DNA from: Pseudoxanthomonas kaohsiungensis | GTDB taxonomy: Bacteria; Pseudomonadota; Gammaproteobacteria; Xanthomonadales; Xanthomonadaceae | Assembly: GCF_010211765.1 (NCBI RefSeq) | Contig: NZ_PDWO01000006.1 | Span: forward strand, 62,001 to 126,000 | Reading direction: 5' to 3' | DNA: 64,000 nt | In this document: piece after piece, positions 46,949 through 56,302 of the stretch | Position numbering within the stretch: position 1 is the first letter of the stretch | Layout: each line of letters opens with the position of its first letter | The notes under the pieces: generated by a model | Database searches by the model: none | Told to the model about the DNA's origin: nothing | What the model saw: the letters and a program-made list of their open reading frames with translations, nothing else | Program-made: the position numbers and the translations under genes

Positions 46949-48166
46949 ATGAAGTTCCGTTTTGCCGCCGGCGCGTTCGGCACCGCCCTGGCCACGACGC
47001 TGTCGATCGGCCTGGCCCTGGCCCAGGCACCCGCTCCGGCGCCGCCACCCGCCGCCGCCGCGCCCGCTGCCGTCGCCATTCCCGATGCGCCCAAGCCGGC
47101 CCAGTCCACCGCCTGGCTGGTGATGGACTACGCGACCGGCCAGGTCCTGGCCGGCGAAAACGCCGACGCGCGCGTGGAGCCGGCCAGCATCACCAAGGTC
47201 ATGACCTCGTACGTGATCGCCGCCGAGATCGCCGCCGGCAAGGTCAATCCGGACGACCAGGTGATGATGAGCGAGCGCGCCTGGCGCGAGGGCGGGGCCC
47301 GCACCGACGGCAGCTTCAGCGGCTTCCCGGTCAACCAGACCGCGCCGCTGCGCGACATGGAAAAGGGCATGGCGGTGCAGTCGGGCAACGACGCCGCGAT
47401 CGCCCTGGCCGAGCACGTGGCCGGCACCCAGGAGGCGTTCGCCGACCTGATGAACAGCTACGCGGCGAAGATCGGCATGAAGAACAGCCACTTCGTCAAC
47501 GCGCACGGCCTGTCGGCGCCGGAGCACTACAGCACCGCGCACGACCTGGCGCTGCTGGGGCGCGCGTTCGTGCGCGACTTCCCGGAGGCGTATGCCTACA
47601 ACAGCATCAAGGAGTTCACGGTCAACGGCATCACCCAGCCGAACCGCAACCTGCTGCTGTGGCGCGACCCGAGCGTGGACGGCATCAAGACCGGCCACCA
47701 CTCCGGCGCCGGCTACTGCCTGATGAGCTCGGCCAAGCGCGGCGACCAGCGTCTGGTCGCGGTGGTGATGGGTTCGAACTCCGAGCGCCAGCGCGCCGAC
47801 GACAGCCTGGCCCTGCTCAACTGGGGTTTCCGCTTCTACGAGACCCACAAGCTGTACGAGCCGGGCAAGCCGGTGGCGCAGCTGAAGGTGTGGAAGGGCA
47901 AGGCCGACCAGGTGCAGCTGGGCGTGGCCCAGCCGCTGCTGGTGAGCGTGCCGCGCGGCCGCTACGCCGAACTGAAGCCGGCGATGGAGGTGCCCAAGTC
48001 GCTGGTCGCGCCGATCGAGGCGGGCCAGGCGATCGGCACGGTCAAGGTGAGCCTGGACGGCGAAGTCGTCGCCCAGGCGCCGCTGGTGGCGATCGGCGCG
48101 GTCGAGGAAGCCGGCTTCTTCAAGCGCCTGTGGGATGCGTTCTGGATGTGGTGGGAGTCGGACTGA
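46949..48166 (+). CDS. dacC: D-alanyl-D-alanine carboxypeptidase (PBP5/6 type)
   Basis: A low-molecular-mass PBP that removes the terminal D-Ala of peptidoglycan stem peptides. The 405-aa precursor has a signal peptide ending ALA/QA and a Pro/Ala linker. The catalytic motifs are S80-I-T-K83, SGN in MAVQSGNDAA and KTG in DGIKTGHHSGAG. The C-terminal PBP5 beta domain ends in an amphipathic helix (FFKRLWDAFWMWWESD) that anchors it to the membrane. A TACAAT box at 46856-46861 may be an internal promoter. The Shine-Dalgarno is CAGGAG. The choice of dacC over dacA is by context only. Confidence 0.93.
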   Translation: MKFRFAAGAFGTALATTLSIGLALAQAPAPAPPPAAAAPAAVAIPDAPKPAQSTAWLVMDYATGQVLAGENADARVEPASITKVMTSYVIAAEIAAGKVNPDDQVMMSERAWREGGARTDGSFSGFPVNQTAPLRDMEKGMAVQSGNDAAIALAEHVAGTQEAFADLMNSYAAKIGMKNSHFVNAHGLSAPEHYSTAHDLALLGRAFVRDFPEAYAYNSIKEFTVNGITQPNRNLLLWRDPSVDGIKTGHHSGAGYCLMSSAKRGDQRLVAVVMGSNSERQRADDSLALLNWGFRFYETHKLYEPGKPVAQLKVWKGKADQVQLGVAQPLLVSVPRGRYAELKPAMEVPKSLVAPIEAGQAIGTVKVSLDGEVVAQAPLVAIGAVEEAGFFKRLWDAFWMWWESD

Positions 48167-48196
48167 GCTCCACCGCTCCGATCGATCACACACGCA

Positions 48197-48223
48197 CGCG
48201 GCCCTTCGGGGCCGCGCTGCGTT
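48197..48223 (+). terminator. UUCG-loop terminator after dacC
   Basis: An 8-bp GC stem (CGCGGCCC 48197-48204 with GGGCCGCG 48209-48216) closed by a TTCG tetraloop, with GTTT shortly after. It ends the mreB-dacC gene block. Confidence 0.6.
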
Positions 48224-48242
48224 TCCGGCCCCCGTGCCCTTC

Positions 48243-48305
48243 GTAGAGCGGGGCTTGCCCCGCTGCTTCCGCCGCATGGTGCCAGCCGGGCAAGCCCGGC
48301 TCTAC
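48243..48305. repeat. GTAG-headed palindromic repeat pair with compensated base change (family B, copy 3)
   Basis: The left arm 48243-48264 is the standard GTAGAGCGGGGCTTGCCCCGCT minus its first bases. The right arm 48284-48305 reads AGCCGGGCAAGCCCGGCT then CTAC. Two paired positions differ from the standard arm, but pairing is kept (G-C became C-G), which supports selection or copying of the hairpin as a structure. Confidence 0.9.
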
Positions 48306-48374
48306 GAAGGAACCTGCCGCCGCGCGGGGTATGCTCGACGGCCGCTGCTTGCGCGGATCGACGGGGAAGGGATC

Positions 48375-50213
48375 GTGAAGACATTCGCCGCTGGACTGTT
48401 GTGCCTGCTGCTGCCGGTGGCACCGGCATGGGCCGCCGAAGCGCCCATGCAGGTCTACACCCGCGCGGCGCAGTCGCTGGACGGCGAGTGGAAGGTGATC
48501 GTCGATCCGTACGAGAACGGCTATTACAACTACCGCTACCAGCCGTTCGACCAGCAAGCCGACCCGCCCAAGGGCGCGTACTTCCGCGACGCGAAACCCG
48601 AGTCGCCGACCGACCTGGTCGAGTACGACTTCGATACGGCGATGTCGCTGCAGGTGCCCGGCGACTGGAACACCCAGGATCCGAGGCTGTACTACTACGA
48701 AGGCAGCGTCTGGTACCGGAAGAAGTTCGATGCGCCGGCGCGCAGGCCGACCGACCGCGCGTTCCTGGAGTTCGGCGCGGTGAACTACCGCGCCGACGTC
48801 TACCTCAACGGCCGCAAGCTCGGCGTGCACGAGGGCGGCTTCACCCCGTTCCGCTTCGAGGTCACCGACCGGCTCCGGCCGCGCGGCAACTCGCTGGTGC
48901 TGAAGGTCGACAACAGGCGGCGCGCCGATGGCGTGCCCACGCTCAACACCGACTGGTGGAACTACGGCGGCATCACCCGCTCCGTCGGGCTGGTGGTGGT
49001 GCCGGAGGTGTTCGTCCGCGACTACCGTCTCGCCCTGGCCTCGCTCGCCGACCGCGAAGTCGCCGGCCGCGTGCAGCTGGACGGCGCGCGCGGTGGCGAG
49101 GAGGTCAGCGTGGCGCTGCCGGAGCTGGGCGTGCGCCAACGCGTGCGCACCGGTGCCGATGGCCAGGCGGAATTCCGCTTCCGCGTCCCGGGTGCGCGCC
49201 TGTGGTCGCCGGAGCATCCGCAGCTGTACCGGATCGAGATCGCCAGCGGCAGCGACACGCTGGTCGACCGGGTCGGCCTGCGCACGATCGCGACCCGCGG
49301 CCGGCAGCTGCTGCTCAACGGCGAACCGCTGTTCCTGCGCGGCATCTCGGTGCACGAGGAGTACGCGGCCGACGGCGGCGGGCGCGTGCGCGACGCGGGC
49401 CAGGCGCGCCGGCTGCTCGAGCGTGCCCGTTCGCTGGAGGCCAACTTCGTCCGCCTGGCCCACTACCCGCACAACGAGCACATGGCGCGACTGGCCGACG
49501 AGATGGGCCTGCTGGTGTGGTCGGAGATCCCGGTCTACTGGACCATCGACTGGGCCAACGAAGCCACCTACCGCAACGCCGAAGCGCAGCTGGAGGCGAT
49601 GATCGGCCGCGACCGCAACCGTGCCTCGGTGATCATCTGGTCGCTGGCCAACGAGACCCCGGTATCGGACGCGCGCAACCGCTTCCTCTCGCGCCTGGCC
49701 GCGCGCGCCCGCGCGCTGGACGACAGCCGCCTGCTCAGCGCGGCGATGGAAAAGCATTACCGCGAAGACGATCCGGACATGGCGGTGGTCGAGGATCCGC
49801 TGGCCGAGCTGGTCGACCTGGTCAGCTTCAACCAGTACATCGGCTGGTACGACGGCACGCTGGACAAGATCGACCGGGTGCGCTGGCAGATCCCGTACGA
49901 CAAGCCGGTGTTCGTCAGCGAGTTCGGCGCCGATGCCAAGCAGGGACTGCATGGCGACGCCGGCGCGATCTGGACCGAGGAATACCAGGCCGAGCTGTAC
50001 CGGCGGACCTTGCGCATGCTCGACCGGATCGAGGGCTTCGCCGGTACCTCGCCATGGATACTCTCCGACTTCCGCTCGCCGCGCCGGCCGCTGGCGGGCG
50101 TCCAGGACGGATTCAACCGCAAGGGCCTGATGTCGGAGAAGGGCGAGCCGAAGCAGGCCTTCCACGTGCTGCGCGACTACTACCGGCAGAAGGCGGGGAA
50201 CGCTCCGCCGTAA
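48375..50213 (+). CDS. Glycoside hydrolase family 2 (beta-glucuronidase-like), exported
   Basis: A 612-aa GH2 enzyme with a signal peptide ending APAWA/AE, so periplasmic or secreted. It shows the sugar-binding jelly-roll domain (LEFGAVNYRADVYLNGRKLG), the immunoglobulin-like domain and the TIM barrel. The acid/base is E427 in WSLANETP and the nucleophile is E516 in FVSEFGADAK. VRLAHYPHNEHMARLADEMGLLVWSEIP, split across the barrel, is typical of beta-glucuronidases and beta-galactosidases. The GTG start has a good Shine-Dalgarno (GGGGAAGG). It stands alone between a terminator/repeat and a CsgG-like gene. The substrate is unknown. Confidence 0.9.
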   Translation: MKTFAAGLLCLLLPVAPAWAAEAPMQVYTRAAQSLDGEWKVIVDPYENGYYNYRYQPFDQQADPPKGAYFRDAKPESPTDLVEYDFDTAMSLQVPGDWNTQDPRLYYYEGSVWYRKKFDAPARRPTDRAFLEFGAVNYRADVYLNGRKLGVHEGGFTPFRFEVTDRLRPRGNSLVLKVDNRRRADGVPTLNTDWWNYGGITRSVGLVVVPEVFVRDYRLALASLADREVAGRVQLDGARGGEEVSVALPELGVRQRVRTGADGQAEFRFRVPGARLWSPEHPQLYRIEIASGSDTLVDRVGLRTIATRGRQLLLNGEPLFLRGISVHEEYAADGGGRVRDAGQARRLLERARSLEANFVRLAHYPHNEHMARLADEMGLLVWSEIPVYWTIDWANEATYRNAEAQLEAMIGRDRNRASVIIWSLANETPVSDARNRFLSRLAARARALDDSRLLSAAMEKHYREDDPDMAVVEDPLAELVDLVSFNQYIGWYDGTLDKIDRVRWQIPYDKPVFVSEFGADAKQGLHGDAGAIWTEEYQAELYRRTLRMLDRIEGFAGTSPWILSDFRSPRRPLAGVQDGFNRKGLMSEKGEPKQAFHVLRDYYRQKAGNAPP

Positions 50214-50491
50214 GCCTGCGGACCCGCTCCGCCACCTGTCCGCGCATGACGCCGCCGGAACGCGTCGAACACCCTGCCCGTCGCGGCCAGGTGCCGGCCG
50301 GGCCTGGAAGGCGAGGGGTGCGCGACATGGCTGCCGGGCGGCAGCCGCGTGCTGCACGCACTCCGGCAGGGACCGCCCGGGGCTCTGGTTTATGATCGGC
50401 GGACCGGCGTGGGGGGGCCGTATGCGTGCACTTCGATCGTGAAGGAACACGTTCGCCCGGTCAGCGCCGTCCACCAATGACGGAGAGTGCA

Positions 50492-51442
50492 ATGCGTAAA
50501 GGGAATTCGGGCATGACGATTCTGGCCGCCGCGCTGCTGGCATCGATGGCGGCGCCGGTCGCGGCGCAGAGCGCGCAGGAGATGCGCCAGCAGCAGGCCG
50601 CGCAGATCCCGGTCTGCGCCAAGCCCCTGGGGACCATCTCGGTGATCGAGCCGGAAGATGCGGTCAACTGGTGGACCGGGCAGCAGCTGCCGGCGCCGTC
50701 GAAGCTGATCAAGGTGTTCGTCAACAAGTCGCGCTGCTTCACCCTGGTCGATCGCGGCGTCGGCATGGCCGCCGCCCAGTACGAGCGCGGGCTGGCCGCC
50801 GACGGCGAGCTGCGCGGTGGCTCCAACATCGGCAAGGGCCAGGTCAAGGCGGCCGACTACGTGATGATCCCGGACCTGATCGCGCAGAACAGCAACGCCG
50901 GCGGCAACGCGATCAGCGGCCTGGTCGGCGGCCTGCTGGGCGGCAACGCCGGCGCCCTGGTCGGCGGCCTGAACATGAAGAAGAAGACCGCCGACGTGGT
51001 CCTGACCGTCACCGACGTGCGTTCGTCCGAGCAGGTGGCGATGGCCGAGGGCAGCGCCAAGAAGACCGACATCGGCTGGGGCTCCAGCGGCGGCCTGTTC
51101 ACCGGCAGCGGCTTCGGCGCGGCGGGCGTGGGTGGTTACGCCAATACCGAGATCGGGCAGGTCATCACCCTGGCCTACCTGCAGGCCTACACCGACCTGG
51201 TCGGCCAGCTCGGCGGCCTGCCGGAAAACGCCTCGGCGGCCAATGTCAGCCAGGCCCTGCGCGTGACCAAGCCGGCGCGACTGCTGGCCAACGCCAAGGG
51301 CACCGGCTCGGCGGTGCGCGAGCTCGATCCGGGGATGCTGCTGTACCCCACCGGCGCCAAGGAGGGCCTGATGTGGGAAGTGGACGACGAGCTCGGCAAC
51401 AAGGGCTGGGTCAACTCCACCATGACCGAGCTGGCGCGGTAA
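50492..51442 (+). CDS. CsgG/HfaB-like exported protein with SH3-like C-terminus
   Basis: A 316-aa protein with a signal peptide ending APVAAQ/SA and no lipobox, unlike curli-type CsgG. The middle part (about residues 35-200) has the CsgG-like FVNKSRCFTLVDRG, a Gly-rich central stretch (GGLLGGNAGALVGGL) and KTADVVLTVTDVRSSEQ. The C-terminal 60 residues (RLLANAKGTGSAVRELDPG, YPTG, GNKGWVNS) look like a bacterial SH3 domain, which could bind peptidoglycan. No curli or holdfast genes are nearby, so the function is open. ATG 50492 has a GGAGAG Shine-Dalgarno. A TATGAT box at 50391-50396 is the only promoter-like sequence upstream. Confidence 0.8.
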   Translation: MRKGNSGMTILAAALLASMAAPVAAQSAQEMRQQQAAQIPVCAKPLGTISVIEPEDAVNWWTGQQLPAPSKLIKVFVNKSRCFTLVDRGVGMAAAQYERGLAADGELRGGSNIGKGQVKAADYVMIPDLIAQNSNAGGNAISGLVGGLLGGNAGALVGGLNMKKKTADVVLTVTDVRSSEQVAMAEGSAKKTDIGWGSSGGLFTGSGFGAAGVGGYANTEIGQVITLAYLQAYTDLVGQLGGLPENASAANVSQALRVTKPARLLANAKGTGSAVRELDPGMLLYPTGAKEGLMWEVDDELGNKGWVNSTMTELAR

Positions 51443-51450
51443 GCGGCCTG

Positions 51451-51478
51451 CCGCGCGCCGGTACCGACCGGCGCGCGG
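51451..51478 (+). terminator. Strong hairpin after the CsgG-like gene
   Basis: A perfect 12-bp stem (CCGCGCGCCGGT 51451-51462 with 51467-51478, loop ACCG) begins 8 nt after the stop codon. No U-run is present, so termination may be weak or Rho-assisted. Confidence 0.5.
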
Positions 51479-51554
51479 CCCCCGGAGCCTGCGGGACGGT
51501 ACCGCCGTCCCGCGGTCCACGCCCGGCATCGCCGGCCGGCGCCGGCGCCGCGAC

Positions 51555-51583
51555 TTGGGTTCACCCCCTGCCGCCCCGATAAT
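51555..51583 (+). promoter_or_regulatory. Promoter of the DUF493-lipB unit
   Basis: TTGGGT (51555-51560), a 17-nt spacer and GATAAT (51578-51583), with the ATG 6 nt after the -10 box. This is the best-formed of the leaderless-type promoters in the window. Confidence 0.6.
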
Positions 51584-51589
51584 GCCGGC

Positions 51590-51868
51590 ATGGAAATCAA
51601 ATCCGACAATCCCGAACACGGCTTCCAGTTCCCCGGCACCTTCGAGCTCAGCGCGATGGGCACCGCCGACAAGGGCCTGGAGACCGAACTGCCGAAGCTG
51701 CTCGTCGAGTACGGCGTGGAGGTCCTGGAAGAGCGCATCCAGTGGAAGCACTCGTCCAACGGCAAGTATGTGTCGGTGCGGATCAGCTTCCGCGCCGACA
51801 GCCGCGAGCAGTACGACGCGGCCCACCAGGCGTTGCGCGACCATCCGGAAGTGAAGTGGACGCTGTGA
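51590..51868 (+). CDS. YbeD-family (DUF493) protein
   Basis: A 92-aa ferredoxin-like-fold protein of the YbeD/DUF493 family, almost always upstream of lipB in gammaproteobacteria. It starts [20 protein letters not shown] and ends with HPEVKWTL, as expected. A regulatory role in lipoate metabolism has been proposed for the family but is not established. The stop overlaps the lipB GTG by 4 nt. Confidence 0.92.
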   Translation: MEIKSDNPEHGFQFPGTFELSAMGTADKGLETELPKLLVEYGVEVLEERIQWKHSSNGKYVSVRISFRADSREQYDAAHQALRDHPEVKWTL

Positions 51869-52575
51869 GCGCGCCCGCGGTGGAGGCCGGGCCCGCCTGC
51901 GGGGTCGCTTCCCCGGCCCGCGCACCGCTCCCGGCACGGGTGTTCGACCTGGGCCGCCAGCCCTACGAGCCGGTATGGCGGGCGATGCAGCGCTTCACCG
52001 ACGCGCGTGGCGAGGACACCGTCGACGAGCTGTGGCTGGTCGAGCACGAGCCGGTGTTCACCCTCGGCCAGGCCGGCAAGCCCGAACACGTGCTCGCCCC
52101 CGGCGACATCCCGGTGCTGCACGTGGATCGCGGCGGCCAGGTGACCTACCACGGCCCCGGCCAGATCGTGCTGTACCCGTTGCTGGACCTGCGCCGCATC
52201 GGCATCGGCGTGCGCGAGTACGTATGCCGGATCGAGCAGGCGATCATCGACACCCTGGACGAATGGAACATCGGCGCCGAGCGCCGCGAGGGCGCGCCGG
52301 GCGTCTACGTGGCCGGCGCCAAGGTCGCCGCGCTGGGCATCCGCGTCCGCCGCGGCTGCACCTTCCATGGCCTGGCCTTCAACGTCGGCATGGACCTGGA
52401 GCCGTTCCACCGGATCAATCCCTGCGGCTACCAGGGCCTGCAGGTGACCTCGCTGCAGGATTTGGGCGGTCCCTCGGGCATCGATGCGGTCAAGCCGGTG
52501 CTGCTCGACCACGTCGCCCGCCAGTTCGGGCTGGCCCTGCAGCCGCAGGCGGGGCTGCCCGGCACCGGCTTCTGA
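51865..52575 (+). CDS. lipB: Octanoyl-[acyl carrier protein]:protein N-octanoyltransferase
   Basis: LipB moves octanoyl groups from acyl-ACP to lipoyl domains, the first step of lipoate synthesis. The 236-aa protein has [20 protein letters not shown], the lysine in [13 protein letters not shown] and the acyl-carrying cysteine in [13 protein letters not shown]. The GTG start overlaps DUF493 (GTGA) and includes about 20 extra N-terminal residues; a later start is possible. It works with lipA, which follows about 175 nt later behind its own promoter. Confidence 0.95.
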   Translation: MSAPAVEAGPACGVASPARAPLPARVFDLGRQPYEPVWRAMQRFTDARGEDTVDELWLVEHEPVFTLGQAGKPEHVLAPGDIPVLHVDRGGQVTYHGPGQIVLYPLLDLRRIGIGVREYVCRIEQAIIDTLDEWNIGAERREGAPGVYVAGAKVAALGIRVRRGCTFHGLAFNVGMDLEPFHRINPCGYQGLQVTSLQDLGGPSGIDAVKPVLLDHVARQFGLALQPQAGLPGTGF

Positions 52576-52718
52576 GCCCCGCCGGAGGCCTCGGGCGGCG
52601 AATGGGAGTCGTCCTGCCCCTGGAGCGCGGGTGTCGCGCCGGCCTGCGCGACCGCCGCCTCCCCGTCGTTCCGCCCGCCGCGACCACCGTTGCACCGGCG
52701 TTGGCCTTTCCGCCGGGC

Positions 52719-52740
52719 AGCGGGGCAAGCCCCGCTCTAC
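52719..52740. repeat. Single GTAG-type repeat arm before lipA (family B, copy 4)
   Basis: AGCGGGGCAAGCCCCGCT plus CTAC is identical to the right arms of copies 1, 2 and 5, but no left arm is present. Its last bases (TAC) form the first half of the TACAAT -10-like box of lipA. Confidence 0.88.
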
Positions 52741-52743
52741 AAT
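52738..52743 (+). promoter_or_regulatory. lipA: -10 box TACAAT of lipA, built partly from a repeat arm
   Basis: TACAAT ends 7 nt before the lipA ATG, with no Shine-Dalgarno. The TAC belongs to the repeat arm and the AAT to unique sequence. No -35 consensus lies at the right distance; the palindrome would occupy that position. Confidence 0.4.
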
Positions 52744-52750
52744 AGGCGCC

Positions 52751-53779
52751 ATGACTTCCACCGCCCCCCGCTCGATCCCGCTCCAGGTCCTGTCCGAACC
52801 GGCCGCGCCGGTGGCGGCGCCGCGCGATGGCGCGCTCCAGGAGGGCGCCAAGCAGCTGGGTGGCGACAAGATCGGCCGCTCCCCGGTGCAGTTCGCCGAC
52901 GCGCCGGTGCTGCGGAAGCCGTCCTGGATCCGGGTCCGGATCCCGTCCGGCAACGCCGTGGCCAACCTCAAGGCCAAGCTGCGCGAGAATCGCCTGGTCA
53001 CCGTGTGCGAGGAAGCCAGCTGCCCGAACATCCACGAGTGCTTCGGCCACGGCACCGCGACCTTCATGATCCTGGGCGAGGTCTGCACGCGGCGCTGCTC
53101 GTTCTGCGACGTCGCCCACGGCCGTCCCAAGCCGCCGGACGCCGGCGAGCCGGCGAACCTGGGCAGCACGGTCGCCGACATGGGCCTGAAGTACGTGGTG
53201 GTGACCAGCGTCGACCGCGACGACCTGCGCGACGGCGGCGCCCAGCATTTCGTCGACTGCATCGCCGCGATCCGCGAGCGCGCCCCCGGCACCCGGATCG
53301 AGATCCTGACCCCCGATTTCCGCGGCAAGGGCCGCATGGACCGGGCCCTGGAGATCCTGGCGCAGAACCCGCCGGACGTGTTCAACCACAACATCGAGAC
53401 GGTGCCGGAGCTGTACCCGAACGTGCGTCCCGGTGCCGACTACCAGTGGTCGCTGACGCTGCTGCAGAAGTTCAAGGCCCAGCACCCGTCGGTGCCGACC
53501 AAGTCCGGGATCATGCTCGGCCTGGGGGAGACGATGGAGCAGGTCCAGGCGACCCTGCGCGACCTGCGGGCACACGACGTGGAAATGGTGACCATCGGCC
53601 AGTACCTGCAGCCGACCGCCCACCACCACCCGGTGATGCGTTACTGGACTCCCGAGGAATACAAGGCGCTGGAGGACTACGGCTACGCCCTGGGGTTCAG
53701 CCACGTCGCCTCCGGGCCGATGGTCCGCTCGTCCTACCATGCCGACCGCCAGGCGGCCGGCGCCGGGGTCGCGGCCTGA
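52751..53779 (+). CDS. lipA: Lipoyl synthase
   Basis: A radical-SAM enzyme that inserts two sulfurs into octanoyl groups to make lipoate. The 342-aa protein has both iron-sulfur motifs: the auxiliary cluster [12 protein letters not shown] (C-x4-C-x5-C) and the radical-SAM CTRRCSFC (C-x3-C-x2-C). RSSYHADRQ near the C-terminus holds the conserved serine that binds the auxiliary cluster. The N-terminus is longer than in Escherichia coli LipA, as is common in this group. It follows lipB. Confidence 0.97.
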   Translation: MTSTAPRSIPLQVLSEPAAPVAAPRDGALQEGAKQLGGDKIGRSPVQFADAPVLRKPSWIRVRIPSGNAVANLKAKLRENRLVTVCEEASCPNIHECFGHGTATFMILGEVCTRRCSFCDVAHGRPKPPDAGEPANLGSTVADMGLKYVVVTSVDRDDLRDGGAQHFVDCIAAIRERAPGTRIEILTPDFRGKGRMDRALEILAQNPPDVFNHNIETVPELYPNVRPGADYQWSLTLLQKFKAQHPSVPTKSGIMLGLGETMEQVQATLRDLRAHDVEMVTIGQYLQPTAHHHPVMRYWTPEEYKALEDYGYALGFSHVASGPMVRSSYHADRQAAGAGVAA

Positions 53780-53801
53780 CGGTCCGGGCCGTCGCCCGGC
53801 A

Positions 53802-53820
53802 CCGGCGCGTCCCGCGCCGG
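53802..53820 (+). terminator. Hairpin after lipA
   Basis: CCGGCGCG (53802-53809) pairs with CGCGCCGG (53813-53820) over a TCC loop, about 20 nt after the stop. No immediate U-run, so it is a weak candidate. Confidence 0.35.
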
Positions 53821-54003
53821 GCGGTCCGGCCGCGGCGGCCGGCGATGGCGATCCGTTCACTTTTTCCTACGCGGCAGCCGCTAGCCTGCGATGAACGGTG
53901 CCGGCACGGGCCCGCGCAGGCCGGTGCAACTTCCGGCACTGGCCGCAGTCTCAGCCCTGGCACAGCCTGATCCGACCGGCGCCCGCCGGCCAAGAGCCAC
54001 TAC

Positions 54004-56193
54004 ATGAACCGCAGATTCGCCGTCCCCCTGTCCCTGTTCGCCGCCCTCGTGCTGGCCACGCCGCTCGCCCTGCTGGCGCGCGCCGACGGCGGCAGCCCGC
54101 TGGCGATCACGCCCAACGCCGACCAGTCCACCGTCTCGAAGATGGTCTACGGCGCGCTGTCGGACAGCCGCCTGGCCTATCGCCCGCGGCCCGGCGACCA
54201 GGCGCTGTCGGAGGACATCTTCCGCCGCTACCTGGAGGCGCTGGACCCCAACCGGCAGTTCTTCACCGCCGCCGACATCGCCCGCTTCGAGCCGTACCGC
54301 GACGTGATGGGCGATGCCGTGCGCCAGGGCGATCCCGCCGCCGCCTTCGCCATGTTCGGCGTGTACCGCGAGCGGGTGGACCAGCGCGTGGCGCACGCGC
54401 GCAAGCTGCTCAAGCAGGACTTCGATTTCACCGGCGACGAGCGCTGGGAGTACGACCGCGAGAAGGCGCCATGGGCCGCCGACAACGCCGCGCTCGATGC
54501 GCTGTGGCGCAAGTCGGTGATGAACGACGTGCTGCGGCTCAGGCTCGCCGGCAAGGAGCCGGCCGAGATCCGCAAGACCCTGGACAAGCGCTACCAGCAG
54601 CTCGGCCGCTCGGTGGCCGAGCTCAAGAGCGAGGACGTGTTCTCGCTGTTCCTCAACGCCTATACCGCCTCGGTCGACCCGCACACCGACTACCTCAACC
54701 CGCGCAGCGCCGAGAACTTCAACCAGTCCATGTCGCTGTCGCTGGAGGGCATCGGCGCCCAGCTGCAGCGCCAGGACGACGTGGTCGTGATCCGCGAGAT
54801 CATCCCGGGCGGTCCGGCAGCGATGGACGGCACGCTCAAGGCCGGCGACCGCATCGTCGGCGTCGGCCAGGGCCGCACCGGCGCGATCGAGGACGTGATC
54901 GGCTGGCGCATCGACGACGTCGTCGCCAAGATCCGGGGCACCAAGGGCACGCAGGTGAAGCTGGAGTACATCCCGGCCGAGAACGGCATCGACGGCGAAC
55001 ACCGCACCGTGACCCTGACCCGGCAGCGCGTGCAGCTGGCCGAGCAGGCCGCCAAGAGCAAGACCTACACGATCCCGGCGCACGGCGACATGCCCGCGCG
55101 GCTGATCGGGGTGATCGAGCTGCCCACCTTCTACCAGGACTTCGAAGGCCGGCGCCGCAACGGCAACGACTACACCTCCGCGACCCGCGACGTGGCCCGC
55201 CTGCTGGGCGAGTTCAAGGACAAGGGCGTGGACGGCGTGGTCCTGGACCTGCGCAACAACGGCGGCGGTTCGCTGGACGAGGCGGTGCAGCTCACCGGCC
55301 TGTTCATCGACCAGGGGCCGGTGGTGCAGCAGCGCGAATCCGGTGGCCGCGTGCAGGTCTATGCCGACCGCAGCCCGGGCGTGGCCTGGGACGGCCCGCT
55401 GGCGGTGGTGGTGAACCGCGCCTCGGCCTCGGCGTCGGAGATCTTCGCCGGCGCCATGCAGGATTACGGCCGCGCGCTGATCATCGGCGAGACCACCTTC
55501 GGCAAGGGCACGGTGCAGAACCTGCTCGACCTGGACCGCTGGCCGGCGGCCGGCGAGGGCCCGCGCTATGGCCAGGTCAAGCTGACCATCGCCCAGTTCT
55601 TCCGCGCCGACGGCGGCAGCACCCAGAACAAGGGCGTGGTGCCCGACATCGCCTATCCGCTCAGCGTGGATGCCAACGAGTTCGGCGAGAGCACCTACGA
55701 CAACGCGCTGCCGTGGACCCGCATCGCGGCCGTGCCGCACGCGCGCTACGGCAACTTCGCGCCGCTGCTGCCGCAGCTGCAGAAGATGCACGAGGCCCGG
55801 ATCGCCGACGACCTGGAGTTCCAGTGGTGGAGCGAGGACGTGGCCCACTACCGTGCCGAGGCGGCCAAGAAGTACCTCTCGCTCAACGAGGCCGAGCGGC
55901 GCGCCGAGCGCGAGCGCCAGGAAACGCAGCGCAAGGAACGCCAGGCGATCCGCAAGCAGAAGGGCCTGGCCCTGGATCCGCTGGCCGACGAGACCGACGA
56001 TGGCCTGACCGCCAACGAACGCGACGTGGTCAAGGACGCCGAGCGCGAGAAGGCCGCCGAGAAGCGCCCGGATCCGCTGCAGCGCGAGGCCGCGGCGATC
56101 CTGGCCAATGCGATCGACCTGCTCGAGCAGGACCGCCCGCTGTCGGCGCAGGTATTGCCGGGCACCCAGTCGGCGGTGCGCTGGGCCGACTGA
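54004..56193 (+). CDS. prc: Tail-specific periplasmic protease Prc (Tsp)
   Basis: A C-terminal processing protease of family S41 (729 aa). A signal peptide ends near LLARA. A TSP N-terminal domain is followed by a PDZ domain (about residues 240-330, GIGAQLQRQDDVVVIREIIPGGPA split by the fold) and the S41 domain with S476 in ASASASE and K501 in FGKGTVQ, 25 residues apart as in Escherichia coli Prc. The C-terminal DUF3340 region contains a basic/acidic coiled stretch. Targets in other bacteria include PBP3 and the MepS hydrolase, which fits the nearby peptidoglycan genes only loosely. Confidence 0.95.
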   Translation: MNRRFAVPLSLFAALVLATPLALLARADGGSPLAITPNADQSTVSKMVYGALSDSRLAYRPRPGDQALSEDIFRRYLEALDPNRQFFTAADIARFEPYRDVMGDAVRQGDPAAAFAMFGVYRERVDQRVAHARKLLKQDFDFTGDERWEYDREKAPWAADNAALDALWRKSVMNDVLRLRLAGKEPAEIRKTLDKRYQQLGRSVAELKSEDVFSLFLNAYTASVDPHTDYLNPRSAENFNQSMSLSLEGIGAQLQRQDDVVVIREIIPGGPAAMDGTLKAGDRIVGVGQGRTGAIEDVIGWRIDDVVAKIRGTKGTQVKLEYIPAENGIDGEHRTVTLTRQRVQLAEQAAKSKTYTIPAHGDMPARLIGVIELPTFYQDFEGRRRNGNDYTSATRDVARLLGEFKDKGVDGVVLDLRNNGGGSLDEAVQLTGLFIDQGPVVQQRESGGRVQVYADRSPGVAWDGPLAVVVNRASASASEIFAGAMQDYGRALIIGETTFGKGTVQNLLDLDRWPAAGEGPRYGQVKLTIAQFFRADGGSTQNKGVVPDIAYPLSVDANEFGESTYDNALPWTRIAAVPHARYGNFAPLLPQLQKMHEARIADDLEFQWWSEDVAHYRAEAAKKYLSLNEAERRAERERQETQRKERQAIRKQKGLALDPLADETDDGLTANERDVVKDAEREKAAEKRPDPLQREAAAILANAIDLLEQDRPLSAQVLPGTQSAVRWAD

Positions 56194-56302
56194 GGCCAGC
56201 CACGCACCACCTGCGACGCCAACATCGGCGGCCTCGGCCGCCGATGCTGTTTCCGGCAAGGGATTGCGGCCGTGGCATCCGGCCTGGCTTTCGATGCGCG
56301 TC

